55,165 nucleotides of DNA from a virus: positions 1 to 55,165 of IMG/VR virus record IMGVR_UViG_3300033144_001879, one strand, 5' to 3'. A program made the position numbers and the translations under genes. Below are positions 22,857-30,260 of the stretch, in pieces. Under the pieces are notes generated by a model, which saw nothing but the letters and a program-made list of their open reading frames with translations, ran no database searches and had not been told where the DNA came from. How positions within the stretch are numbered: the stretch's first letter is position 1; each line of letters begins with the position of its first letter.

Positions 22857-23204
22857 ATGAGTGACTTTGACAATAGAAATTTTCCCGACGCGGTCGACTC
22901 CGACGACGTTGGTTGGATGATCGTTGAATGGCGAATCGAGCGCGACCGGAAGCGGTGCGAAGATTGCGGCGGCGATTACTCGCTTTACTCGTCGCAGTTC
23001 GAAGACTTGCCGAAGGGAACGACGGCGGAACAGGCTCGAAGAATGCTTCGGCGATACGTGAAGAATCGCCGGGAACATATTTCGACGAGTTGCGACGGAC
23101 CGATTAGAACTTCTCTTTTCTTGTTGCGCGTCGATCGTGTCGCAAACATAACAGACGACGAGAACAATTTATTTGATGACGTCGAGGTCGTGAATCATGT
23201 CTGA
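22857..23204 (+). CDS. Small structural-region hypothetical protein
   Basis: A 115-residue protein starting at ATG 22857, 17 bases after the repeat protein. It has RCEDCGGDYSLYS (C-x2-C) and later TSCDG, with a strongly helical basic middle (TAEQARRMLRRYVKNRREHI). It overlaps the next gene by 8 bases. Function unknown. Confidence 0.7.
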   Translation: MSDFDNRNFPDAVDSDDVGWMIVEWRIERDRKRCEDCGGDYSLYSSQFEDLPKGTTAEQARRMLRRYVKNRREHISTSCDGPIRTSLFLLRVDRVANITDDENNLFDDVEVVNHV

Positions 23205-24006
23205 TTGGCTTTCAAATGGTGGATGCGTAAACGGGATCCGCTTCGCGGCGGACGGAGCCGGCGCGGGCGCGCGCGATTGGGTCGGAGACGTAGACGAAGC
23301 CGCTCAGTTCACAGACGCCGAGACGATCATCGTTGCGATTCCGTTTGATTCCGACGACATGAACGCAATCGACGGCGACTTTTCTCTCGACTGGAAGAAC
23401 GTTAGCGACGCGGGATCTTTTGCGGCGCTCTCGGGTTCCGGTGAATTGGTACTCGGAACGGTGTCGGATCTCGTAAACGGGAACGCCGTCGTCGAGGCCG
23501 AAGCGAACGGTTCGGAGAACTGCTCGGGAATGGGTGTCACTCGAATGGATGGTGTCGAGCGCGAGAATGCGAATTCCGTCTCAATGTCGGCGGTCGCGTC
23601 GAAGCGAGTTTTTGATCTTCATTGGGCGGTTGATTTGTCCGGCGCGGACGGAGCGAACGGCGACGAGTATCAATTTCGCGTGTCTGAAAACGGCTCGAAT
23701 TCTTACAAGGAATTCTCGGCATATATTACGGTCGTGACCGCCGGCAAGATCGACGGGATCACGAAAAACAAAGATCGAAGCGCGGCGGTCGGCGGCGTTA
23801 CCGTTTCGGCGTATCGATCCGATGAAGCCGGCTCCGATCCGAAGCCGATCGGCTCGCTTGTTTCGCAAGTTGTATCACACGCTTCGACCGGCGTTTATTC
23901 TTTAACCGGTTTAATCTCCGGCGCGAAATATTTTCTTCATGCCTACAAAGACGATACGGCGGACGTGTCCGACGGAACTGGCGAAGTGACCGCCGTCGAC
24001 GTGTAA
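23197..24006 (+). CDS. Virion protein with carboxypeptidase-regulatory-like Ig domain
   Basis: A 269-residue beta-rich acidic protein. Residues 1-180 are unassigned but alternate like beta sandwiches. The C-terminal 85 residues fit a CarboxypepD_reg/Ig-like fold: AGKIDGITKNKDRSAAVGGV, then TVSAYRSDE, STGVYSLTGLISGAKYFLHA and YKDDTADVSDGT. Such domains decorate phage capsids and tails and can bind surfaces weakly. Located between the two repeat proteins. Confidence 0.75.
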   Translation: MSDWLSNGGCVNGIRFAADGAGAGARDWVGDVDEAAQFTDAETIIVAIPFDSDDMNAIDGDFSLDWKNVSDAGSFAALSGSGELVLGTVSDLVNGNAVVEAEANGSENCSGMGVTRMDGVERENANSVSMSAVASKRVFDLHWAVDLSGADGANGDEYQFRVSENGSNSYKEFSAYITVVTAGKIDGITKNKDRSAAVGGVTVSAYRSDEAGSDPKPIGSLVSQVVSHASTGVYSLTGLISGAKYFLHAYKDDTADVSDGTGEVTAVDV

Positions 24007-24009
24007 ATT

Positions 24010-26490
24010 ATGGCGGACCCGATTCAAAACTTTGCGTTGAGAACCGAAGCCGAGAAAGGCTCCGGGGATCCGCAAGACTTATCGCTTCGGAACGAAGCCG
24101 AGAAAGAAGAGTCGGGCGGCGGTGCGGATGAAACGGCGAGCGGTTCGCCTACGCTTGGCGGATTGACTTCGAGCGGAACCGCCGAGATCGAAAAACAAGC
24201 AAGCGGATCTCCGACGCTCGGCGGACTCACTTCGGGCGGAGCGTCGAAAGTTGTTCGGGCGGCGATCGGTGCGGCGACTTTGGCGGCGATTGTGGTCGCC
24301 GGCGTGTCCGTCGTCAGTCGCCCTGCAAGCGGTTCTCCGGCACTTTCTCCGATTACGTCTCAAGGTATAGGCGTAATTCGAAAGGTCGCGAGCGGTACAC
24401 CGACGCTTGCTCCGCTCACGTCCGCCGGCTCCGGTGAGATTATCAAGTCCGCGTCGGGATCTCCGACGATTTTGGCGATCACTTCGACGGGTGCGGTCGA
24501 GATCATCAAGCCGGCTTCGGGATCCCCGACGTTGGATCCGATCACGTCGACCGGCGCTTCGGTCTTGGGTGTTGAGAAGACGGCGAGTGGATCTCCGACG
24601 CTTGAATCTCTGACGTCTTCGGCTTCGTCATTCATTTGGCCGCGCGTCTATTTGAACACGACTCCGACGCTCTCCGGTGCGGTCGAAATGCTCGTGACGG
24701 ATGCGAGCGCGGACGGAACATCAATCGAGTTCACGGATCCGATCGGAGCGCCACTCGGGGCCGCTTGGCTCGGCGTCGAAAACCAAAATAATCACGACAT
24801 CGGATGGATTGCCGTTGTCGTCGGCGACGACAAGACCGCGAGCGGAGCGGCGACACTTCAAGCAATCGTTTCGGCGGGTGCGTCGAAGATCGTCAAGCCG
24901 GCGAGCGGTGCTTCGGTATTGCCGGCGCTTATCTCGACCGGCGTCACCGAGGTTGAGAAACGGGCGAGCGGGTCGAGTGTACTTCAAGCGATCACGTCGA
25001 CCGGTAACGGTGAAGTCGAGAAGCAAGCGAACGGAGCGTCGACGCTTCAAGCGATTGTTTCTTCCGGTGTCTGTGAAATCGAAAAACAGGCAAGCGGCGC
25101 GGCGATACTTTCCGCCATTATTTCGAGCGGCGATTGTGAGGTCGTCAAGGTTGCGTCCGGCGCTTCAGTACTTCAGGAAATCACGAGCGCGGGCGATAGT
25201 GCGACGGGAAGAGAAGCGAGCGGCGCGTCGGTGCTTCAGTCGATTACGTCGAGCGGCGTTTCGAATATTGAAAAGCCGGCGAGCGGATCTCCGAGTTTAT
25301 CTCCGATCACGTCTTCGTCCGTTGCTTCGATCAAAAAGATTGCGAGTGGATCCCCGGTACTCGATGCGATCGTCTCGGCCGGTCTCTCTGAAATCATCGC
25401 AGTTGCGAATGCGACCGCGACACTCCAACCGATCACGAGTTCGGGTGTTGCTGAAGTAATCGGAGTCGCAACCGCCGGCGGCGGCGCGATACTTCAACCG
25501 ATCACGAGCGCGGGCGACTCTGAAATCATCAAGCCGGCGAGCGGCGATGCGACGCTTTCCGCGATTATCTCCGACGGTTCGGCCGATCTTGCCGGTAAAC
25601 TTACGGCGAGCGGCGGACCGGTTCTCGATCCGATCACGTCGGCGGGTGTTGCCGGCAAGGAATCTTCGGCGGCCGGCGCTTCGACATTGCAACCGATCAC
25701 GTCGGCGGGTGTTGCTGAAGACATTCGGAAGGCGAGCGGCGCTTCGGTTCTCGACGCGATCACTTCGAGCGGTGTTTCGTCTCGACAAGAGATCGCGAGC
25801 GGAGCGTCTTCACTTCAAGCGATAACTTCCGCCGGTGTTGCGGAGCGAACACTCGTCACGAGTGGATCCCCGAGCTTGTCGCCGATTACATCGGGCGGCA
25901 ATGCAACGGCGAAGAAGAAAGCAAGCGGAGCGCCTTCGCTCGATCCAATTACGTCCGCCGGTACTGCGACGACCGAAGAGCCGCCGAAGCAAGCGAGCGG
26001 AGCGCCGACACTTCAGGCTCTCACGTCCGCCGGTGTTGCGGAGCGCAAAGCAATCGCGAACGGCGCGGGGATTCTTTGGGAACTTTATTCGGCCGGAGAC
26101 GCGAACGACATTCAAGTCGCTTCGAGCGCGGCTTCGCTTCAACCGATAACGTCGAGCGGATCTTCGAGGATCGTCAAAGACGCCGACGCGTTTGCGACAT
26201 TGGATCCAATAACCTCGGCCGGTGTTGCCGGACTGAAGTTGACATCGAGCGCCGCGATTACGTTGCCCGCTCTTATTTCGAGCGGCGTCGTTGTCAATCT
26301 CGACGCGCCGAGAACGCCGTCGGTCGAGGTTACTGCGAACGTCGACGGAACCGAGATCGAGGTTCTCACCGAAGAGAACGTCGAAGTCGGCGCGCTTGTT
26401 TCGGATCTTCTCGATATACTGACCGAGTCAAGTGTCGAAGTTGATGCGCGAGTTTCGCCGCTTAATCTTAACGGCTACATGGACACATAA
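24010..26490 (+). CDS. Repeat protein 2: about 31 x 21-residue repeats
   Basis: An 826-residue protein built almost entirely from the same unit as the gene at 21272 (consensus ASGSPTLQAITSAGVAEIKK). I count about eight units, an unrelated 65-residue insert at about 213-277 (from SFIWPRVYLNTTPT to VVVGDDK), then about 23 more. A few units have two or three extra residues. Residues after about 765 (PSVEVTANVDGTEIEVLTEE) form a distinct acidic end. It is Ser/Thr/Ala/Gly-rich, has no Cys pairs or signal peptide, and probably forms an extended fibre or coat on the particle. Confidence 0.75.
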   Translation: MADPIQNFALRTEAEKGSGDPQDLSLRNEAEKEESGGGADETASGSPTLGGLTSSGTAEIEKQASGSPTLGGLTSGGASKVVRAAIGAATLAAIVVAGVSVVSRPASGSPALSPITSQGIGVIRKVASGTPTLAPLTSAGSGEIIKSASGSPTILAITSTGAVEIIKPASGSPTLDPITSTGASVLGVEKTASGSPTLESLTSSASSFIWPRVYLNTTPTLSGAVEMLVTDASADGTSIEFTDPIGAPLGAAWLGVENQNNHDIGWIAVVVGDDKTASGAATLQAIVSAGASKIVKPASGASVLPALISTGVTEVEKRASGSSVLQAITSTGNGEVEKQANGASTLQAIVSSGVCEIEKQASGAAILSAIISSGDCEVVKVASGASVLQEITSAGDSATGREASGASVLQSITSSGVSNIEKPASGSPSLSPITSSSVASIKKIASGSPVLDAIVSAGLSEIIAVANATATLQPITSSGVAEVIGVATAGGGAILQPITSAGDSEIIKPASGDATLSAIISDGSADLAGKLTASGGPVLDPITSAGVAGKESSAAGASTLQPITSAGVAEDIRKASGASVLDAITSSGVSSRQEIASGASSLQAITSAGVAERTLVTSGSPSLSPITSGGNATAKKKASGAPSLDPITSAGTATTEEPPKQASGAPTLQALTSAGVAERKAIANGAGILWELYSAGDANDIQVASSAASLQPITSSGSSRIVKDADAFATLDPITSAGVAGLKLTSSAAITLPALISSGVVVNLDAPRTPSVEVTANVDGTEIEVLTEENVEVGALVSDLLDILTESSVEVDARVSPLNLNGYMDT

Positions 26491-26494
26491 GAAC

Positions 26495-26836
26495 ATGACA
26501 ACCGAAATCAAATATTATCGAAATGATACCGCCGTGATTCGCGTCACCATTCGAAGTCGTTCGACTTTGGAACCGATCGACATTACTGCGAAAGAATTAC
26601 TCTTGACTGTCGATCCCTCGGAGAACCCCGAAGACGACTCGTCGAATCTCGTTCAACTTACCGGCGCGATCGAAGATGCGGCGGGCGGAGTTGCGACGTT
26701 TACGCCGGACTCTGACGACATGGACTTCGATCCCGGTTCGTATTGGTACGACGTACAAATTCAAGACTCCGGCGGAACGAATCGTCGAACCGTTGTGAAA
26801 GGTGTCTTCACGCATCAACAAGACATCACGAAATAG
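26495..26836 (+). CDS. Ig-like virion protein (BppU-like fold)
   Basis: A 113-residue protein. KYYRNDTAVIRVTIRSRSTL, ITAKELLLTVDPSE and DFDPGSYWYDVQIQDSGGTN give the strand order of small Ig-like phage domains like the N-terminus of BppU baseplate proteins. ATG 26495 lies four bases after the repeat gene, so it probably belongs to the same insert and may anchor it. Confidence 0.65.
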   Translation: MTTEIKYYRNDTAVIRVTIRSRSTLEPIDITAKELLLTVDPSENPEDDSSNLVQLTGAIEDAAGGVATFTPDSDDMDFDPGSYWYDVQIQDSGGTNRRTVVKGVFTHQQDITK

Positions 26837-26845
26837 GAAAAGATA

Positions 26846-27352
26846 ATGTCGATTACAATTCCGCCGAGCGTTTCCGCCGACTCATATGTCGCGCTTGCCG
26901 TTGCCGACGCTTACCACGCGACGCGGCTCAATGTAGATTTGTGGGACAGTGCGAACGAAGAAACGAAAGAGTCCGCGCTCAAGATGGCGACGCGTCGACT
27001 CGAAGCCGAAAATTGGAAAGGGTTGAAAACGCATTCGCTTGCGTCGAATATTCTTCGTTGGCCGCGTTCCGATTTGTACAACGACGACGGTCAAATCGAA
27101 AGCTCGACGACGGTTCCGATTGCGGTTCAACACGCGACCGCCGAGCTTGCTCTCGAAATGCTCAAGGCGGCGGCGGACGAATTGGCCGGCGCACAATCGA
27201 AGACTTCGGAGATTCAAGTCGGACCGGTGAAGCTCAAACTCGACACGGACCAAACGAACGCGACGTCGGTCGAGGAACTCTCCGGCGACGTCGAGAACTT
27301 GATCGCCCGATATAGAAATTCCACGGCGATGACGTCTCTCGTTCGAGCGTGA
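26846..27352 (+). CDS. Head-tail adaptor (DnaT_2-like)
   Basis: A 168-residue protein. SADSYVALAVADAYHATRLN, then ALKMATRRLEAENWKG, ILRWPRSDLYNDDGQ, and VPIAVQHATAELALEMLK match the so-called DnaT-like ssDNA-binding family found between capsid and tail genes, now understood as a head-tail connector (adaptor) type. It would bind the portal and extend the connector. It overlaps neither neighbour but is only two bases from the next start. Confidence 0.8.
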   Translation: MSITIPPSVSADSYVALAVADAYHATRLNVDLWDSANEETKESALKMATRRLEAENWKGLKTHSLASNILRWPRSDLYNDDGQIESSTTVPIAVQHATAELALEMLKAAADELAGAQSKTSEIQVGPVKLKLDTDQTNATSVEELSGDVENLIARYRNSTAMTSLVRA

Positions 27353-27353
27353 A

Positions 27354-27734
27354 GTGAGTATTCAAGCGACAGTGCAAGCGGGAGTCGAAACGGCGTTCGC
27401 GTCGCTCGGTGATCTAGTTGCTTCGGTTTGGTTGGTTCGACAAGTTGCGGGCTCGTACAGTTCCGAAGAAGGCGAGATTACATTTCAAGACATCGAATTC
27501 GAATACGAAGCGATCATCGATGATTCGGAGCATACGGGCGAAGCACAATCGTCCGGGGCGACGGACGTCGAGAAAAGTACGTCGCTCGTTTACATGAAGC
27601 CGGCGAACGATGTCGGTCCGGTGCGCGGCGACGAGCTTCGAATCAATGAAGATCGTTTTCGCATTCTCAATGTAAATCCGATAAAGCCGAACGGCGTTGA
27701 TGTTCTGCTTTGGGAAGTTAAGATCTCGCGATGA
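27354..27734 (+). CDS. Probable head closure / neck protein
   Basis: A 126-residue protein with GTG start. It is placed exactly where head-closure proteins lie, between the adaptor and the tail-completion gene. EGEITFQDIEFEYEAIIDDS and EDRFRILNVNPIKPNGVDVL suggest a small beta barrel as in such proteins. Assignment rests on gene order. Confidence 0.65.
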   Translation: MSIQATVQAGVETAFASLGDLVASVWLVRQVAGSYSSEEGEITFQDIEFEYEAIIDDSEHTGEAQSSGATDVEKSTSLVYMKPANDVGPVRGDELRINEDRFRILNVNPIKPNGVDVLLWEVKISR

Positions 27735-28153
27735 GTACATTCGCCGCACAAATAGCGGCCTTCGGAACGAAGGCGAAAGAGAAGCAAATTCAGGCTTTGA
27801 AGAAAGTCTCTTTCGAAATGTTCGGTCGCGTGATCATGCGCTCGCCGGTCGACAAAGGTCGGTTTCGTGGTAACTGGCAAGCGACGATCGGTCAACCGGC
27901 CGCCGGCGAAGTTGATGTCGTCGACGAGGGTCCGGTTAATGCCGGCGGATCGCTCTCGGGTTCGGGAGAAGCGGTCGCAAATATGGCGGTCGTTGTTTTG
28001 GGTGCGGACAATCCGACGCATTTCTATTTGACGAACACGCTTCCGTACGCGGCAAAACTTGAATACAAGCAACATTCCGACCAAGCGCCGGCGGGAATGG
28101 TACGAGTCACAGCGTCCGAGTTTGCCGGCGTCGTTGGGGAAATGGAATTATGA
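27731..28153 (+). CDS. Tail completion protein (HK97 gp10-like)
   Basis: A 140-residue protein. VIMRSPVDKGRFRGNWQ and then TNTLPYAAKLEYKQHSDQAP and AGMVRVTASEF give the HK97 gp10 pattern (VDTG-R/NW, then PYA-LE-G-S-QAP-G). Such proteins join the tail to the neck. ATGA overlaps link both neighbours. Confidence 0.85.
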   Translation: MSTFAAQIAAFGTKAKEKQIQALKKVSFEMFGRVIMRSPVDKGRFRGNWQATIGQPAAGEVDVVDEGPVNAGGSLSGSGEAVANMAVVVLGADNPTHFYLTNTLPYAAKLEYKQHSDQAPAGMVRVTASEFAGVVGEMEL

Positions 28154-28551
28154 TTTCATATGATGCAGCACGACGAGCGCTCGACGAAAGACTCGAAGCG
28201 TTTCAATCCGACGATGTGCAATGGGAAAATACGCAATACACTCCGGTTGAGGGAACGGGATATTTGCGATCGTTTCTTTTGCCGGCGGAACCGTTTCAAG
28301 CGTCGACCGGCGCGACCGGTCTCGATTATAATTCGGGGATTTATCAAATCGACGTCGCCGAACCGAAAGACGTCGGAGCCGGCGCGATTCAACGAAAGAT
28401 CGATTTGGTGATCGCGCAATTTGCTCGCGGGCTGAATGTCACGGCGGACGGTGTTACGCTCACTATATTACGGAGTTGGCCGGGACCGGCCTTCACTCGG
28501 GATTCGTTTTACATTATCCCGATTTCCGTTTCTTGGTACTCATACGAATAA
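28150..28551 (+). CDS. Tail terminator (DUF4128-like)
   Basis: A 133-residue protein. AARRALDERLEAFQSDDVQW, SFLLPAEPFQASTG, YNSGIYQIDVAEPKDVG and RDSFYIIPISVSWYSY match DUF4128 phage proteins, which by gene order are tail terminators that cap the tail tube. It lies just before the tube gene. Confidence 0.85.
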   Translation: MISYDAARRALDERLEAFQSDDVQWENTQYTPVEGTGYLRSFLLPAEPFQASTGATGLDYNSGIYQIDVAEPKDVGAGAIQRKIDLVIAQFARGLNVTADGVTLTILRSWPGPAFTRDSFYIIPISVSWYSYE

Positions 28552-28563
28552 AGGTAAAAGACA

Positions 28564-29469
28564 ATGACATTAGCGACAGGCGCACAAGCCGAACTCGGTT
28601 ACATCGAAGAAGTTGTGTATGGAACGACGCCGGCGACGCCGTCACTCGTTCAACTACCAATTTCCAGTTTCACGCCGGAACTTACGAAAGAAGGTTTTCA
28701 ATCGGGCGACTTGCGCTCCGATCGACAAATCGCTGATTATCGACACGGCGCACGACAAGCCGCGATCGGAATGGAATTCGAATTGAAGCACACCGAATTC
28801 GACGAGTTTCTCGAAGCGGCTCTCTGGGGTACTTGGGCGACCGACACTCTGAAGGCTTCGACCGATCGGAAGTTCTTCTCGATGGAAGCGGCGTATCGAG
28901 ACATCGCACAATTCCATCTGTACAAGGGAATGCTTGCAAACTCGTTCGGGTTATCTCTCGGCGTCGATGGCGTCGTCAAGTGTAATTTGGCGTTACTCGG
29001 TCAAGACATGGTGACGGCTCAAACGTCCGCCGATTCTGGTCCGTACGAAGTACCGAGCGCGGCTCGTTCGTTTGATTCCTTTACGGGAACAATCGACGAA
29101 GGCGGCGGCTCAATCGCCATCGTGACCGGGCTCGACTTTCAACTCGAAAACGGTTTGACGCCGGCGAAGGTTGTCGGCTCGGCAACGGTCGCGGATTTCT
29201 TCGACGGTCGATCGAATCTCACCGGAACCGTGAACGCGTTCTTCGAAGACGAATCGCTTCTCGATAAGTTCCTTGACGAGACTCCGAGCGACATCGAATT
29301 CGTTTTGACGGATCCCGATTCGGAGACGTTGACGTTTACGATCCCGCGCATAATCTACACTGGCGGCTCGGCTCCGGTTTCTGGCGAAGCCGGTATCGTG
29401 ATCGCTCTTCCGTTCCAAGCGACTTATGATTCGTCGGAAGATACGAATATTAAAATCGTCCGGTCGTAA
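28564..29469 (+). CDS. Major tail tube protein
   Basis: A 301-residue protein. The N-terminal GAQAELGYIEEVVYGTTPAT is typical of phage tail tube proteins, and EGFQSGDLRSDRQIADYRHG with later SDIEFVLTDPDSETLTFTIP fit the family. It polymerises into the non-contractile tail tube. A strong hairpin follows, as expected for an abundant product. Confidence 0.9.
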   Translation: MTLATGAQAELGYIEEVVYGTTPATPSLVQLPISSFTPELTKEGFQSGDLRSDRQIADYRHGARQAAIGMEFELKHTEFDEFLEAALWGTWATDTLKASTDRKFFSMEAAYRDIAQFHLYKGMLANSFGLSLGVDGVVKCNLALLGQDMVTAQTSADSGPYEVPSAARSFDSFTGTIDEGGGSIAIVTGLDFQLENGLTPAKVVGSATVADFFDGRSNLTGTVNAFFEDESLLDKFLDETPSDIEFVLTDPDSETLTFTIPRIIYTGGSAPVSGEAGIVIALPFQATYDSSEDTNIKIVRS

Positions 29470-29489
29470 GTTTGATCGGAAACAATAAC

Positions 29490-29511
29490 GGCCGCGTCGA
29501 GCGCGGCCTTT
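29490..29511 (+). terminator. Terminator after tail tube gene
   Basis: GGCCGCG and CGCGGCC form a perfect 7-bp stem around TCGAG, followed by TTT. It would reduce transcription into the tail-chaperone and tape-measure genes. Confidence 0.75.
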
Positions 29512-29523
29512 GAGGGCTAAAAC

Positions 29524-29928
29524 ATGAGCAACGATCTCGGCGCGTTTGAGACGCGCAACACAGACGGCGAATGGTTGGAAATTCTTAATCCGGTAACGGG
29601 TGACGTCATTCAAGACGACGACGGCAAAGCAATGCGCTTTCTTCTCGTCGGCAAAGATTCGCCCGAGTACCGGAAGGCGCAGCGCGCCGGAACCGAAAGG
29701 CGACTGAAATCGCGATCGAAGAAAAATCGAATCGATGCGGATTCAATCGAAAGAGAAGCGACCGAAGTTCTTGCGGCTTGCACGAAAGATTTCGAGAATG
29801 TTTCTCTCGACGGTGACGAGCTTATTTGTACGCCGATTAGCACCCGGAAAATTTACACGGACTATCCGTGGATTCGTGAACAGATCGACGACTTTGTCGA
29901 TGATCGCGGAAATTTTATCGAGGGTTAG
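29524..29928 (+). CDS. Tail assembly chaperone, short form (gpG-like)
   Basis: A 134-residue protein between tail tube and tape measure. TRNTDGEWLEILNPVTGDVI begins a domain seen in siphophage G-type chaperones, which bind the tape measure during tail assembly. The C-terminal YPWIREQIDDFVDDRGNFIE precedes the slippery site. It is made by ribosomes that do not shift frame. Confidence 0.85.
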   Translation: MSNDLGAFETRNTDGEWLEILNPVTGDVIQDDDGKAMRFLLVGKDSPEYRKAQRAGTERRLKSRSKKNRIDADSIEREATEVLAACTKDFENVSLDGDELICTPISTRKIYTDYPWIREQIDDFVDDRGNFIEG

Positions 29929-30251
29929 TCGACGAGCTTGTCGAGTTTGCGACGGCGGAGTTCGTTCTCAGTGAGAACAACTTGCGACGTCAACTCGAAC
30001 ACGTCGAAGAGCAGACGGGAAAGCGGCCGCCGCAATTGGACAGCGGCGGCAATTGTCCCGAAGAGTTCGTTCACGTTTGGGACTGGTTTCTCGAATGTAG
30101 CGCGAGCCGGCAAAACGGGCAACCGTTAAGCCACACCGAGCTTGTAAGTTTTTTCGGTTTGTACGGCATCGAGCCTAGTTTTTTGGAACTCGAAGCAATG
30201 AAGCGCCTTGATCGCGAATACACTTTGCACAAGGTCAACTCGAAAAACTAA
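29524..30251 (+). CDS. Tail assembly chaperone, -1 frameshift fusion (gpGT-like)
   Basis: Ribosomes slipping back one base at 29910-29916 join the 131 codons of the G-like gene to a 111-residue extension read from 29916, giving about 242 residues. The extension (VHVWDWFLECSASRQNGQPL, then EAMKRLDREYTLHKVN) matches the T part of chaperones in many siphophages. The downstream frame has no good start of its own (only a TTG at 29982), and overlaps the G gene in the -1 frame, which is exactly the expected design. Confidence 0.85.
29910..29916 (+). promoter_or_regulatory. Programmed -1 frameshift site AAATTTT
   Basis: In the zero frame the bases read A-AAT-TTT, a perfect X-XXY-YYZ heptamer; after slipping they read AAA-TTT-TAT. 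It lies four codons before the zero-frame stop. A small hairpin TCGAC-GAGCTT-GTCGA at 29929-29944 follows 12 bases downstream and may stimulate the shift. Confidence 0.85.
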
Positions 30252-30260
30252 AGGGTCGGA

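Noticed and set aside
24701-25459. 252-residue rightward frame inside repeat protein 2
   Set aside because: More than a third Arg and Ser, typical of the shifted reading of the GC-rich repeat; no start signal.
24130-26290. Regular 63-bp spaced repeats resembling an array of direct repeats
   Set aside because: The period equals the 21-residue protein unit and variation follows codon positions; no CRISPR-like invariant repeat.
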